Below the pieces are notes generated by a model. That model searched no databases. It was not told the DNA's origin and was given only the letters and a program-made list of their open reading frames with translations. Source: Aeromonas rivuli (GTDB lineage Bacteria; Pseudomonadota; Gammaproteobacteria; Enterobacterales; Aeromonadaceae). From it: a stretch of 64,000 nucleotides of DNA. Positions 33,550 to 43,907 of this stretch are shown in pieces; within the stretch, counting starts at the first letter, position 1, and every line of letters begins with the position of its first letter. The position numbers and the translations under genes were made by a program. The DNA lies in the NCBI RefSeq assembly GCF_000820045.1, contig NZ_CDBJ01000016.1:1-64000 (forward strand). Direction: 5' to 3'.

Positions 33550-34989
33550 ATGAGTACCTATGTCATCGTCGAGGAGCCGGGGGACTGGCCCTGTCACGGC
33601 GATTATCTGCTGACTGCCCGTTCCTATCTGCAACATGGCCTGCCCACTACCGGGGGACGCGGTCGCATCATCAACCTCTGCCGCAGCCTGGATCACCTGA
33701 GCGCTGGCTACTATTGCTCACTGCTGGCCCAGGCCCGTGGCCACCACTGTCTGCCCGGGCTGCAGGCCATCAGTGTGCTGCAACCCCAGCAGCCCCCCGC
33801 CAAGCTGTGGCGCAAGCTGCAAGGCTGGCTGGCCCAGCAGAATGAAGACAGGATCCGGGTGCGCGCCATCTTCGGACAATGCGAGCAAGAGGCGCTGGCG
33901 GGGCTGGCTCGCTACTACTATGGCCTGAGCCAGCTGCCGCTCCAGGAGCTGACCCTGAAACGCGGCCGCCACGGCTGGTCGGTGCGCCAGCAGCAGAGCC
34001 TGTCACCCCTCGCCCTTGGCGAGGGGGAGCGCGCCCTGATGTTGAGTCATGTCCAATCCCTGGTCGGCGATCGGGCCGAACCCAGCACACCGCGCTACCA
34101 GCTCGCCATCTTGGCCGATCCTGGCGATGGTCGCGCCAGCAGCGATGAACTCGCCCTGGCTCGCTTCATCCGGGCCGCTGCCGTGCAGGGGATCCACGCC
34201 GAGATCCTGGCCCCTAATGCCATCGAGCGACTGCCTGAATTCGACAACCTCTGGCTGAGATCCGAAACCGCCGTCGGCCACTATACCTTCGAGTTTGCCC
34301 GTCGTGCCGAGCAGCTCAAGATGCCGGTCATCGACAGCTCCCGCGCCATTCTCGCCTGCAGCAACAAGCTCTATCTCTATGAATTGATGGTGCGCAGCGG
34401 CGTGGCCATGCCCCCGACCATGGTGGTCACCCGGCGCGGTCGCCATCAGGTCGAGGAGCTGGTGCAGCGGCTCGGCCTGCCTTTGATGGTGAAGATCCCG
34501 GATGGCGCTCAGGGACGGGATCTGGCCATGGCCAGTGACGAGCCGCAGCTCGCCCGTCTGCTGGAGGAGGGCTTGAGCCGCTCCGCCCTGCTGCTGGTGC
34601 AGAGCCGGATCCCGGCCGAGTTTGACTGGCGCATCGGCTTTCTCGACGGCTCCCCCCTGTTTGCCTGCCGCCGCTACCGTCCCGAACCCGGCAACCGAAT
34701 CCGCCGCCGCAAGCACCCCCTCGACATGAGCCGGATCGAGGCGATAGCGATGAACGAGGTGCCGGAGCGGGTATTGCAGATGGCGCGCCGGGCCGTGCAT
34801 CAGCTCGGCAACGGCCTGTTTGGCGTGGATCTGCGTCAACAGGGGCAGGGCTGTGTGTTGCTCGAGATCATCGACAACCCCTGGATCCGCGGCGACATCG
34901 AGGATAAAGAGGCGCCGGATCTCTACGATAGGCTGGCCCTGGCATTTCGCGAGCGCCTTGAAAACCGGGGGCAGCAGGCCCTGACATGA
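33550..34989 (+). CDS. RLAN domain plus RimK-type ATP-grasp ligase
   Basis: The 479-residue protein has an N-terminal RLAN-like domain (about 1-195; GDYLLTARSYLQHG, GRIINLCRSLDHLSAGYYCSLLAQARGH). A C-terminal ATP-grasp ligase follows (about 200-475), with the segment ACSNKLYLYELMVRSGVAMPPT, the ATP Lys in LMVKIPDGAQGRDL and the Mg-binding VLLEIIDNPW. Such fusions are related to glutamate-ligating RimK enzymes but their substrates are not established. It is divergent from the GNAT gene and converges on the true rimK, from which a terminator separates it. Confidence 0.87.
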   Translation: MSTYVIVEEPGDWPCHGDYLLTARSYLQHGLPTTGGRGRIINLCRSLDHLSAGYYCSLLAQARGHHCLPGLQAISVLQPQQPPAKLWRKLQGWLAQQNEDRIRVRAIFGQCEQEALAGLARYYYGLSQLPLQELTLKRGRHGWSVRQQQSLSPLALGEGERALMLSHVQSLVGDRAEPSTPRYQLAILADPGDGRASSDELALARFIRAAAVQGIHAEILAPNAIERLPEFDNLWLRSETAVGHYTFEFARRAEQLKMPVIDSSRAILACSNKLYLYELMVRSGVAMPPTMVVTRRGRHQVEELVQRLGLPLMVKIPDGAQGRDLAMASDEPQLARLLEEGLSRSALLLVQSRIPAEFDWRIGFLDGSPLFACRRYRPEPGNRIRRRKHPLDMSRIEAIAMNEVPERVLQMARRAVHQLGNGLFGVDLRQQGQGCVLLEIIDNPWIRGDIEDKEAPDLYDRLALAFRERLENRGQQALT

Positions 34990-35023
34990 GCCCACCCTGG
35001 CGCCATGGCCTTGAGCCGTATAT

Positions 35024-35054
35024 GGCAGAGGGGAGCCCTGGCTCCCCTCTGCTA
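35024..35054. terminator. Bidirectional terminator between two RimK-type genes
   Basis: GCAGAGGGGAGCC / GGCTCCCCTCTGC hairpin between convergent genes. Confidence 0.78.
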
Positions 35055-35094
35055 TTCAGTCCCGCTGACCCATTGCAGGTGTCAGCTGGGGCAC

Positions 35095-35991
35095 TTACTC
35101 CGCCGGCTTGTGTTTGCGACTCGCCTTGAGCTCCAGATACTCGATGATCTTGCCCGCCACATCCTTGCCGGAGGCCGCTTCCACCCCTTGCAGGCCGGGG
35201 GAGGAGTTCACCTCCAGCACCAGCGGGCCGCGGGCGCTGCGCAGAATGTCGACACCGGCCACGTCCAGTCCCATGATCTTGGCGGCCTGCACCGCCGTCG
35301 CCCGCTCTTCCGGGGTGATCTTGATGGCCTCGGCCGTGCCGCCGCGATGCAGGTTGGAGCGAAACTCCCCCGGCTGCGCCTGACGACGCATGGCGGCCAC
35401 CACCTTGCCATTGACCACCAGGCAGCGAATGTCGGCCCCATCGGCCTCGCGGATAAACTCCTGCACCAGAATATTGTTATTGGTCTGGATGAAGGCTTCG
35501 ATCACGCTCTCGGCGGCCTTTTGGGTCTCGCACAGCACCACCCCTATCCCTTGGGTACCCTCCAGCAGCTTCACTACCAGGGGGGCGCCCCCCACCATCT
35601 TGATGAGATCCGGGACATCATGAGTGCTGTGGGCATAACCTGTCACCGGCAGGCCGATGCCGTGGCGCGACAACAGTTGCATGGCACGCAATTTATCCCG
35701 GGAGCGGGAGATGGCCACCGAGCTGTTGAGGGCCATGGTGCTCATCATCTCGAACTGGCGCAGCACTGCGGTGCCGTAGAAGGTGATGCTGGCACCAATG
35801 CGCGGGATCACCGCATCGTAATTGCCAAGCTCCACCCCTTCATAATGGATGGAGGGATTATGAGAAGCGATATTCATGTAGCAGCGCAGGGTGTCGAGCA
35901 CCTCGACCTCATGACCACGGGCACGAGCCACCTCGACCAGACGGCGAGTGGAGTAGTTTCTAGGCTCACGGGATAAAATAGCAATCTTCAT
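35095..35991 (-). CDS. rimK: Ribosomal protein S6 glutamate ligase RimK
   Basis: An ATP-grasp ligase that adds glutamates to the C terminus of ribosomal protein S6. The 298-residue product matches E. coli RimK length and start ([22 protein letters not shown]). It shows [23 protein letters not shown]-binding [17 protein letters not shown], the DIRCLVVNG segment, and Mg2+ ligands in [21 protein letters not shown]. The ATG at 35991 follows CGGAA. A longer in-frame extension upstream is not supported. Confidence 0.95.
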   Translation of the reverse strand: MKIAILSREPRNYSTRRLVEVARARGHEVEVLDTLRCYMNIASHNPSIHYEGVELGNYDAVIPRIGASITFYGTAVLRQFEMMSTMALNSSVAISRSRDKLRAMQLLSRHGIGLPVTGYAHSTHDVPDLIKMVGGAPLVVKLLEGTQGIGVVLCETQKAAESVIEAFIQTNNNILVQEFIREADGADIRCLVVNGKVVAAMRRQAQPGEFRSNLHRGGTAEAIKITPEERATAVQAAKIMGLDVAGVDILRSARGPLVLEVNSSPGLQGVEAASGKDVAGKIIEYLELKASRKHKPAE

Positions 35992-36140
35992 GAAAGTTCC
36001 GCTAGGAGGCAGTGCCTGGGCAGGATAGGGCGGGAGAGTATAAGGTGCCACAGCCCTATGACAACGCCAATCGTTTATCCTGACAACAAGACAATCCACA
36101 CAAAAAGTGCAAAAACTCGGTCTCTGTCATCCAGATGTAA

Positions 36141-36170
36141 AACGGCGGCCCCAGAGTGGGGCCGCCGTTG
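36141..36170. terminator. Terminator after metH
   Basis: AACGGCGGCCCC / GGGGCCGCCGTT hairpin just beyond the metH stop, with little U run on the minus strand. Confidence 0.7.
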
Positions 36171-36205
36171 TCATGGGCCTATGGCCAGTCGGGCCGAACC
36201 GCGCC

Positions 36206-39200
36206 TCACCCCAGGTTGGGTCCCAGCCAGCGCTCGGCCTCGGCCAGGCTCATGCCCTTGCGCATGGCATAATCCTCGACCTGATCTTGCTGGATCTGCG
36301 CCACCGCGAAGTACTTGGCTTGCGGGTGGGAGAAGTACCAGCCCGATACCGCGGCACCCGGCCACATGGCGTAGGATTCGGTCAGCTGCATGCCGATCGC
36401 CTGCTCTACATCCAGCAGCTCCCAGATGCTGCCCTTCTCGGTATGCTCGGGGCAGGCCGGATAGCCAGGGGCTGGCCGTATGCCCTGATAGTTCTCACGA
36501 ATGAGATCCTCCTTGCTGAGCGCCTCGTCCGCGGCATAACCCCAATGCACTTTGCGCACCTGCTCGTGCAGGTATTCGGCAAAGGCTTCGGCCAGGCGGT
36601 CACACACCGCCTGCACCAGAATGGCATTGAAATCATCATGCTGCGCCTTGTAGGCGTTGGCGATGGCCTCTTCCCCTATGCCGCCGGTCACCGCGAAGGC
36701 ACCGATCCAGTCCGGTTTGCCGCTCTCCTTGGGTGCCACATAGTCCGCCAGGCAGTAGTTGGGGAAGCCCTGCTTCTCGCTCTGCTGACGCAGGTGATGC
36801 AGCACCTTGCGCACCTCGCTGCGTGACTCGTCGCTATAGACCTCGATGCTGTCGCCGACCCGGTTGGCCGGGAACAGCCCTATGATGCCGGCGCAGCGCA
36901 CGCTCTGATCACGCTCGAGCAGATCCAGCATGGCGTTGGCCTCGGCGAACAGCTTGGTCGCCTCCTCGCCTATCACCTCATCTTCCAGGATGCGGGGATA
37001 CTTGCCCGCCAGCTCCCAGCTCAGGAAAAACGGCGTCCAGTCGATGTAGGGGCGCAGCACCGAGATGGCAATGTTCTCGAATTTTTGTACCCCAGGCTCG
37101 CGGGGGGCGGGGGGCTGATAGTTCACCCAGTCCAGCTGCTGGCGGTTGGCGCGGGCGTGGGCCAGGCTGACCGGCTTGGATCTCGGCTGCTTGCGGGCAT
37201 GTTGCTCCCGGGCGATTTCGTACTCCTTGTCGATGCGGGCGACGAAGGCGGGTTTGAGCTCGGGGTTGAGCAGACTCTGGGCCACCCCGACCGCCCGGGA
37301 GGCGTTCGACACATAGACCACGGGCTCGGAGTAGTTCTGCTCTATCTTGACTGCTGTGTGGGCCTTGGAGGTGGTGGCACCGCCGATCAGCAGCGGCAGC
37401 TTGAAGCCCTGACGCTCCATCTCCTTGGCCACGTGCACCATCTCGTCGAGGGAAGGGGTGATGAGGCCGGACAATCCGATCATGTCGGCATTCACTTCCC
37501 GGGCAGTTTTGAGGATCTTCTCGCAGGAGACCATGACCCCGAGATCGACGATTTCGTAGTTGTTGCATTGGAGCACCACCCCGACGATGTTCTTGCCGAT
37601 GTCGTGCACGTCCCCTTTGACGGTGGCCATCACTATCTTGCCGTTGCTCGACCCTCCCGACTTTTCCGCCTCTATATAGGGTTGCAGGTAGGCGACCGCC
37701 CGCTTCATCACCCGGGCAGATTTGACCACCTGGGGCAGGAACATCTTGCCCGCGCCAAACAGGTCGCCGACCACGTTCATGCCATCCATCAGCGGCCCTT
37801 CGATCACGTGTAGCGGCTTCTCGGCCCCGGCCCGCGCCTCTTCGGTATCCTCTTCGATGAAGTCGGTGATCCCCTTGACCAAGGCGTGCTCCAGCCGCTT
37901 GCCCACCGGCCAGCTGCGCCACTCCTGATCCCGGGGATCCTCGGCCTGGGCGCCGGCGCCGCGATACTTCTCGGCGATGGCCAGCAGATCCTCGGTGGCG
38001 TTGTCGTTGAGGTTGAGCACCACGGCGATCACTTTCTCTTTCAACTCCGCCGGAATGTCTTCATAGATGGCGAGCTGACCGGCGTTGACGATGCCCATGT
38101 CCATGCCGTTCTGGATGGCGTGGTAGAGGAAGACCGCGTGGATGGCTTCCCGCACCGGCTCGTTGCCCCTAAACGAGAAGGAGACGTTGGAGACGCCGCC
38201 GGAGATCATGGCGTGGGGCAAATTATCCTTGATGTCCTTCACCGCCTCGATGAAGTCCACCGCGTAGTTGTTGTGCTCGTCGATGCCGGTGGCGATGGCG
38301 AAGATGTTGGGATCGAAGATGATGTCTTCCGGCGGGAAGCCGACCTTGTCCACCAGCACCCGGTAGGCGCGCTGGCAGATCTCGAACTTGCGGGCCCGGG
38401 TATCGGCCTGACCCTGCTCGTCGAACGCCATGACGATGACGGCGGCGCCGTAGCGACGCAGCAGCTTGGCCTGCTCGATGAACTTCTCCTCCCCCTCCTT
38501 CATGGAGATGGAGTTGACCACCGGCTTGCCCTGCACGCACTTGAGCCCCGCCTCCAGCACCTCCCACTTGGAGGAGTCGATCATCACCGGCACCCGGGCG
38601 ATGTCCGGCTCGCCGGCGATGAGGTTGAGGAAGCGCACCATGGCCGCCTCGGCGTCCAGCATCCCCTCGTCCATGTTGATGTCGATGATCTGGGCGCCGC
38701 TCATGACCTGCTGCTTGGCCACATCGAGGGCCTCGTCGTAGAGCCCCTCTTTAATCAGTCGCTTGAACTTGGCCGACCCGGTGACGTTGGTGCGCTCCCC
38801 CACGTTCACGAACATGGACTCCGCGGTGATGATCAGCGGCTCCAGCCCCGACAGACGGCAGGCCACCGGCAGTTCGGGCAGGGCGCGCGGCTTGATGCCC
38901 GCCACCGCCTCGCTCATGGCGCGAATGTGGGTCGGGGTGGTGCCACAGCAGCCCCCCACCAGATTGAGGAAGCCGCTCTGGGCCCACTCGCGGATATGGG
39001 CCGCCATCTCATCGGCATCCAGATCGTACTCGCCGAAGGCATTGGGCAGACCGGCGTTGGGGTGGGCGCTGACATGGCTCTCGCTGATCCGCGACAGCTC
39101 AGCCACATATTCCCGCAACTCGTCCGGGCCGAGCGCGCAGTTGAGGCCAAACGACAGCGGTTTGACATGGCGAAGCGAATGATAGAAGGCTTCGGTGGTC

Positions 39201-39877
39201 TGGCCGGAGAGGGTGCGGCCGGAGGCATCGGTGATGGTGCCGGAGATCATCACCGGCAGGGCATAGCCCAGCTCTTCGAACACCCCTTCCACCGCGAAGG
39301 CGGCCGCCTTGGCGTTGAGGGTGTCGAAGATGGTCTCGATCAGAATGATGTCGGCGCCCCCCTCGATCAGGGCGTGGGTCGATTCGGTGTAGGCGGTCAC
39401 CAGCTGGTCATAGGTGACATTGCGCTTGCCCGGATCGTTGACGTCCGGCGAGATGGAGGCGGTGCGGTTGGTGGGGCCCAGCACTCCCGCCACGAAGCGC
39501 GGCTTGGTCGGGTCCTTGGCCGTCCACTCATCGGCGACGGCGCGGGCCAGACGGGCCGCTTCCAGGTTGATCTCCGCCGAGAGGGCTTCCATCTCGTAGT
39601 CGGCCATGGCGATGGGGGTGGCGTTGAAGGTGTTGGTCTCGAGGATGTCGGCCCCGGCGGCGCAATATTGATCGTGGATCTCACGAATGATCCCGGGCTG
39701 GCTGAGCACCAACAGGTCATTATTGCCCTTGATGTCGGTATGCCAGTCGGCGAAGCGCTCGCCCCGGTAATCCGCTTCTCCCAGCTTGTAGCCCTGGATC
39801 ATGGTACCCATGGCGCCATCTATGATCAGGATCCTCTGCGCCAGACAGGCCTGTAGACTCTTGTTATTTATCGACAC
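36206..39877 (-). CDS. metH: Cobalamin-dependent methionine synthase MetH
   Basis: Transfers the methyl group of methyltetrahydrofolate to homocysteine through methylcobalamin. The 1223-residue protein has all four modules: the homocysteine domain with Zn cysteines ([17 protein letters not shown]; residues 1-330), the pterin-binding domain ([16 protein letters not shown] on; about 350-620), the cobalamin domain with the cap and [15 protein letters not shown], whose His coordinates cobalt (about 650-890), and the SAM-dependent reactivation domain ([28 protein letters not shown]; about 900-1223). The GTG start has GAGGGAAGAG upstream. A MetJ-like double box lies about 70 bases upstream. Confidence 0.97.
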   Translation of the reverse strand: MSINNKSLQACLAQRILIIDGAMGTMIQGYKLGEADYRGERFADWHTDIKGNNDLLVLSQPGIIREIHDQYCAAGADILETNTFNATPIAMADYEMEALSAEINLEAARLARAVADEWTAKDPTKPRFVAGVLGPTNRTASISPDVNDPGKRNVTYDQLVTAYTESTHALIEGGADIILIETIFDTLNAKAAAFAVEGVFEELGYALPVMISGTITDASGRTLSGQTTEAFYHSLRHVKPLSFGLNCALGPDELREYVAELSRISESHVSAHPNAGLPNAFGEYDLDADEMAAHIREWAQSGFLNLVGGCCGTTPTHIRAMSEAVAGIKPRALPELPVACRLSGLEPLIITAESMFVNVGERTNVTGSAKFKRLIKEGLYDEALDVAKQQVMSGAQIIDINMDEGMLDAEAAMVRFLNLIAGEPDIARVPVMIDSSKWEVLEAGLKCVQGKPVVNSISMKEGEEKFIEQAKLLRRYGAAVIVMAFDEQGQADTRARKFEICQRAYRVLVDKVGFPPEDIIFDPNIFAIATGIDEHNNYAVDFIEAVKDIKDNLPHAMISGGVSNVSFSFRGNEPVREAIHAVFLYHAIQNGMDMGIVNAGQLAIYEDIPAELKEKVIAVVLNLNDNATEDLLAIAEKYRGAGAQAEDPRDQEWRSWPVGKRLEHALVKGITDFIEEDTEEARAGAEKPLHVIEGPLMDGMNVVGDLFGAGKMFLPQVVKSARVMKRAVAYLQPYIEAEKSGGSSNGKIVMATVKGDVHDIGKNIVGVVLQCNNYEIVDLGVMVSCEKILKTAREVNADMIGLSGLITPSLDEMVHVAKEMERQGFKLPLLIGGATTSKAHTAVKIEQNYSEPVVYVSNASRAVGVAQSLLNPELKPAFVARIDKEYEIAREQHARKQPRSKPVSLAHARANRQQLDWVNYQPPAPREPGVQKFENIAISVLRPYIDWTPFFLSWELAGKYPRILEDEVIGEEATKLFAEANAMLDLLERDQSVRCAGIIGLFPANRVGDSIEVYSDESRSEVRKVLHHLRQQSEKQGFPNYCLADYVAPKESGKPDWIGAFAVTGGIGEEAIANAYKAQHDDFNAILVQAVCDRLAEAFAEYLHEQVRKVHWGYAADEALSKEDLIRENYQGIRPAPGYPACPEHTEKGSIWELLDVEQAIGMQLTESYAMWPGAAVSGWYFSHPQAKYFAVAQIQQDQVEDYAMRKGMSLAEAERWLGPNLG

Positions 39878-39947
39878 CGCTCTTCCCTCTTACATCCATG
39901 CAACTGCGTGGCTTCATCCTAACAGCAAAGGAAAAAAATGGAAATCT

Positions 39948-39963
39948 AGCCGTCTATCTGTCT
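39948..39963 (-). promoter_or_regulatory. MetJ-like operator upstream of metH
   Basis: Two abutting octamers AGCCGTCT and ATCTGTCT match the MetJ box AGACGTCT at 7 and 6 of 8 positions. The adjacent tandem arrangement is what MetJ needs for cooperative binding. The site lies in the metH/antiporter divergent region. Confidence 0.6.
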
Positions 39964-40078
39964 AAAACTTTCGTCTCGATACCCAAAAGTAGGTAGTGAG
40001 TAAACTATCACCACAGAGTACCCTATGCCCGTCCTATAGGGACTCGTGCTTGCTGTAACTCCAACGAGAAAAATAACT

Positions 40079-41353
40079 ATGAGCGTCTACTACACTCTCT
40101 GCTTCTTGGCAGCATTGGCGATTCTTATCGCCTTCGCCAACCAATATGTCCTCAAAATCCAGACCACCATCGCCATCACGGCGGGCTCCATGCTGATCTC
40201 CTTGTTGATGGTCATGTTCGGCAAGCTGGGTTGGTTCAATCTGGAACCCCTTGCCGTCTCCACCATGGAGAGCATCAACTTCCAGGACTTCCTGCTCAAG
40301 GGGATACTGGGCTTCCTGCTGTTTGCAGGCGGGATAGGGATCAACCTGCCAGCACTGCGGGATCAGAAGTGGGAAATCACCATTCTCGCCCTCTTCTCCA
40401 CCCTGCTGTCGACCTTCCTCATCGGCTACGGCTTCTGGGGCATCTCGGCGCTGCTGGGCTGGGAAATTCCTTTCATCTACTGCATGTTGTTCGGGGCACT
40501 CATCTCCCCCACCGACCCTATCGCCGTGCTGGCCATCGTCAAGAAGCTCAAGGCGCCACCCCAGATCGCCATCCAGATCGAAGGGGAATCCCTGTTCAAC
40601 GACGGTGTGGGTCTGGTGATCTTCGTCACCGTCTTTGCCGTGGCCTTTGGCGGCAGCGAGCCCACCTTCTCGGGGGTGGCTTCCGTCTTCATGCATGAGG
40701 CCGTCGGCGGCATACTGTTCGGTCTGCTGCTTGGCCTGTTGGCCCACGTCATGATCAGCGCCACCGATGATGGTTCCCTCGAACTGTTGCTCACCCTCTG
40801 CATCCCGACTGCCGGTTTTGCCCTGGCCAACATCATGGGTGTCTCCGGTGCCCTGGCCATGGTGGTCACCGGTATCATGATCGGCAACTGGACTCGTCAC
40901 ACCGGCTTCTCCGAACAGAGCAAGCACTATCTGGATCACTTCTGGGAGTTGATGGATCAGTTCCTCAATGCCTTGCTGTTCCTGCTGATCGGTCTGGCGA
41001 TAGTGTTGCTCGATATCGGCTGGGAGTTCTGGCTGTTGCCCATCATCGCCATTCCACTCTGCCTGGCGGCGCGTTTCATCAGCGTCTCCCTGCCCTATGT
41101 GGCGTTTCGCAAGTTCCGCAGCTACAACACCTTCTCCATCCGCATCCTGACCTGGGGCGGCCTGCGGGGCGGCCTGGCCATGGCGATGGCGCTGGCATTG
41201 CCAACCGACACCATGATGCTCCCCTCAGGGGTGGACTTGCGCGAAGTGATACTGATCATGACCTATGCCGTGGTCATGTTCTCCATCGTGATCCAGGGGA
41301 TGACCATCACCCCCATGATCGAAAAAGCCAAGCGGGCCCACGGCGATTACTGA
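40079..41353 (+). CDS. nhaP: CPA1-family Na+/H+ antiporter (NhaP-type)
   Basis: A secondary cation/proton antiporter of the inner membrane. The 424-residue protein has about 12 TM segments and the CPA1 signatures ISPTDPIAVLAIVKKL and the core GESLFNDGVGLVIF, whose Asp residues carry the exchanged ions. LTWGGLRGGLAMAMALAL is the conserved Arg-containing helix. The ATG at 40079 follows CGAGA. It is divergent from metH and ends at a shared terminator with metA. Whether it prefers Na+ or K+ cannot be told from the sequence. Confidence 0.92.
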   Translation: MSVYYTLCFLAALAILIAFANQYVLKIQTTIAITAGSMLISLLMVMFGKLGWFNLEPLAVSTMESINFQDFLLKGILGFLLFAGGIGINLPALRDQKWEITILALFSTLLSTFLIGYGFWGISALLGWEIPFIYCMLFGALISPTDPIAVLAIVKKLKAPPQIAIQIEGESLFNDGVGLVIFVTVFAVAFGGSEPTFSGVASVFMHEAVGGILFGLLLGLLAHVMISATDDGSLELLLTLCIPTAGFALANIMGVSGALAMVVTGIMIGNWTRHTGFSEQSKHYLDHFWELMDQFLNALLFLLIGLAIVLLDIGWEFWLLPIIAIPLCLAARFISVSLPYVAFRKFRSYNTFSIRILTWGGLRGGLAMAMALALPTDTMMLPSGVDLREVILIMTYAVVMFSIVIQGMTITPMIEKAKRAHGDY

Positions 41354-41393
41354 GCTGACTGATAAAGGTTGCACTCAGACCGCCCTGCAAGGC

Positions 41394-41423
41394 CAAAAAA
41401 GCCGCTCATTGAGCGGCTTTTTC
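41394..41423. terminator. Bidirectional terminator between nhaP and metA
   Basis: AAAAAAGCCGCTC-ATT-GAGCGGCTTTTT, with U runs in both directions. Confidence 0.93.
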
Positions 41424-41448
41424 ATGGGGGAGAGACGGCAAGTCACCC

Positions 41449-42396
41449 TCAGTTGCGGGGCTTCTCGTAGGTGAACACCTTGCCGATATCTTCCAGGCGA
41501 TAACTGGTGAGCTGGTAGACGTAGTAGTTGAGCCAGTTGGCAAACAGCAGGTGACCATGGCTGCGCCAGCTGGCGCGCGGCGGCTTGGCCGGGTCATTGT
41601 CGGGGTAGTAGTTGACCGGCACCATGGGCTCGAGTCCCGCCTCGAGATCCCGTTTGTACTCCCCATCCAGGGTCAGCACGTCATATTCGGGGTGGCCGGT
41701 GACGAACACCTGGCGGCAATCCTTGGTCGCGGCGAGATAGACGCCAGCCTCCTCGGACTCGGCGAAGATCTGCAGGTCGGTATGGGCGCGGATGAGATCG
41801 CCATCGAAGGCGGCATAACGGGAGTGGGGCGCCACGAAGTCGTCATCAAAGCCGCGCAGCAGCGGCTCGTTCTCATCCAGCCGGTGGTGGCGATAGATGC
41901 CGGACAGCTTCTCGCCATGGGTCTGCTTGTCCATGCCATAGAGCGCCTTGAGCGCCGCCTGCACGGCCCAGCACAGGAAGAGGGTGGAGGTAACATGTTC
42001 GTGGGACCACTCGATGATCTCGACCACCTTGTCCCAGTAGATGACCTCTTCAAACTCCACCCGCCCCAGGGGGGCCCCGGTGATGATCATGCCGTCGTAG
42101 TTGTTGCCACGCACCTGCTCAAAATCGTGATAGAAGTTTTCCAGATGCGCCTGGGGCGTGTTCTTCGACTCCCGATCGTCTATGCGCAGCAGATCGACGT
42201 CTACCTGCAAGGGCGAGTTGGAGAGCATCCGCATCAGCTGGATCTCCGTCTCTATCTTCTTGGGCATCAGATTGAGAATAAGCACCCGCAGCGGGCGTAT
42301 GTTCTGGGTGACGGCCCGGGATTCCGTCATGACGAAGATGTTCTCCTGCCCCAATACTTCGGCGGCGGGCAACTGATCCGGGATCTTGATGGGCAT
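41449..42396 (-). CDS. metA: Homoserine O-succinyltransferase MetA
   Basis: Activates homoserine as the first step specific to methionine. The 315-residue protein aligns over its length with E. coli MetA. The catalytic Cys is in [13 protein letters not shown], with His and Glu in [11 protein letters not shown]. Position 111, in ITGAPLG, is Gly; this position is known to separate succinyl- (Gly) from acetyl- (Glu) specific enzymes, so succinyl-CoA use is predicted. A cluster of MetJ-like boxes lies upstream at 42423-42446. It is transcribed alone. Confidence 0.94.
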   Translation of the reverse strand: MPIKIPDQLPAAEVLGQENIFVMTESRAVTQNIRPLRVLILNLMPKKIETEIQLMRMLSNSPLQVDVDLLRIDDRESKNTPQAHLENFYHDFEQVRGNNYDGMIITGAPLGRVEFEEVIYWDKVVEIIEWSHEHVTSTLFLCWAVQAALKALYGMDKQTHGEKLSGIYRHHRLDENEPLLRGFDDDFVAPHSRYAAFDGDLIRAHTDLQIFAESEEAGVYLAATKDCRQVFVTGHPEYDVLTLDGEYKRDLEAGLEPMVPVNYYPDNDPAKPPRASWRSHGHLLFANWLNYYVYQLTSYRLEDIGKVFTYEKPRN

Positions 42397-42422
42397 GCTG
42401 ACTCCCTGTACTGCATCGGTAA

Positions 42423-42446
42423 GAATGTCTGGACATCTAGAAGCCT
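42423..42446 (-). promoter_or_regulatory. MetJ-like operator upstream of metA
   Basis: Three contiguous octamers GAATGTCT, GGACATCT and AGAAGCCT match the MetJ box AGACGTCT at 5, 6 and 6 of 8 positions. The site begins 27 bases upstream of the start codon. Confidence 0.65.
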
Positions 42447-42538
42447 ATAATAAAGCACCCGAGCTGTCATCAGATACCTTTGTGTTCACCCCTGCCATTG
42501 ACTAGCATACGGCTCAAGCGCCCCTCATTCCGAGCATC

Positions 42539-43777
42539 ATGGCTGGCATCACCATTTCAGTAGACAGGCTGCAAGTCGGCAACTATGTCTCCCTGCCTCT
42601 GGGCTGGCGTGAGCACCCTTTCCTGTTTTCCAGCTTCAAGATAAAGAGTGAGGAAGAGATAGCACTGATCCGTCGCCTCGGCTTGCAACAGGTCACCCTG
42701 TTCCCCGACAAGAGCGACAGCCCGCCTCTGCCTCCGGATAGTGTCGCCCCCGTTGAGATCCCAGCGTCAGAGCAGAGCAGCCAACAAGAGGCGATGCAGC
42801 AGGATAAAGAGGAGCGCATCGCCCGGTTGCAGCAATACCGCCATGACGTACAGCAGTGCGACAAGCAGTTTCAGCACTCCCTGAGCCAGGTACGCAGCCT
42901 GATGGGCAAGGTGCAGGCCCGTCCGCTCAATGCCATCACCGAGGCGAAAGAGCTCATCGATGCCATCACCAGGCAACTGCTGGCGGCGGACGATCTGGTG
43001 CTGCACCTGATGGCCGAGGGTGACGTGGACGACCAGCTCTACTACCACTCCCTCAACGTCAGCGTGTTGAGCATGATGCTGGCCAAGGAGTGCAATCTGG
43101 GGGCTGAACAGATAAGCCAGGTCGGCATGGGCGCCCTCTTCCATGACATCGGCAAGCTGAAGATCCCGAGCCAGATAGTGCGTAAACGCGAGCCGCTGAC
43201 CAAGCCGGAGCAAAACCTGCTGGCGCAACATGGCCGCTATGGCCTCAGCCTTGTCAACCTGACCCCATCCTTTCCCGAGGAGGCCAAGGGCATAGTGCTG
43301 CACCATCACGAGTACCTGGATGGCAGCGGGCCCCTGGGACTCAAGGCCAGCCAGCTCGATCCTCTGACCCAGCTCGTTTCCCTGATCAATGAATATGACA
43401 ATCTCTGCCACCGCCATGCCAAGGTGCCTTTCTCTGCCCTCTCCAGCCTCTACAAGCAGCGCAAGGGCCAATTCAACCCCGACTATCTGGCCCTGCTGAT
43501 CCGCCTGCTCGGCATCTATCCTCCGGGCAGCGTGGTACAGCTATCCAATGGCCAGATTGGCTTGGTCATCGCCATCAAGGGCAGCAGCCTGCTCTATCCG
43601 AGCGTACTGCTCTATGACCCGGGCATTCCACGTCAGGAGGCGGCCATCATCGATCTGAGCCAGGTCGGACTCACCATCGCCAAGGTGATCCACCCCAAGC
43701 GCCTCCCCCCCGCCGTGTTTGAATACCTGAACCCGCGCACTCGCATCAGCTACTACTTCGACCCCAAACCGAAATAG
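42539..43777 (+). CDS. HD-GYP-related protein with degenerate GYP motif
   Basis: A 412-residue protein with an N-terminal DUF3391-like segment (residues 1-60, VDRLQVGNYVSLPLGWREHPF), a Gln-rich coiled linker, then an HD-GYP-type domain (about 145-345). The HD pair is His202-Asp203 in ALFHDIGKLKIP, and His255-His257 are in HHHEYLDGSGPLG. In active cyclic-di-GMP phosphodiesterases the last motif reads HHExxDGSGYP; here the GYP is replaced by GPL. Metal ligands appear largely kept, so it may retain some activity or act as a receptor. It is a stand-alone gene 142 bases from metA on the other strand. Confidence 0.87.
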   Translation: MAGITISVDRLQVGNYVSLPLGWREHPFLFSSFKIKSEEEIALIRRLGLQQVTLFPDKSDSPPLPPDSVAPVEIPASEQSSQQEAMQQDKEERIARLQQYRHDVQQCDKQFQHSLSQVRSLMGKVQARPLNAITEAKELIDAITRQLLAADDLVLHLMAEGDVDDQLYYHSLNVSVLSMMLAKECNLGAEQISQVGMGALFHDIGKLKIPSQIVRKREPLTKPEQNLLAQHGRYGLSLVNLTPSFPEEAKGIVLHHHEYLDGSGPLGLKASQLDPLTQLVSLINEYDNLCHRHAKVPFSALSSLYKQRKGQFNPDYLALLIRLLGIYPPGSVVQLSNGQIGLVIAIKGSSLLYPSVLLYDPGIPRQEAAIIDLSQVGLTIAKVIHPKRLPPAVFEYLNPRTRISYYFDPKPK

Positions 43778-43907
43778 TGGCCGGGATGGATCCTCTGGAT
43801 AATCTTCCCGTGGGGCCGCTACAATCCCATGCTGCCTGGCGCCCTGTCCCGACGACACGGCAAGCTGGCCGCCCCCCATGTTCAACCAGCCTCATCAGGA
43901 ATCTGTC

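Noticed and set aside
37886..39856. A 656-codon ORF antisense to metH
   Set aside because: It is a shadow of the conserved metH frame; its composition is dominated by Gly, Val, His and Asp, as expected for reversed codons.
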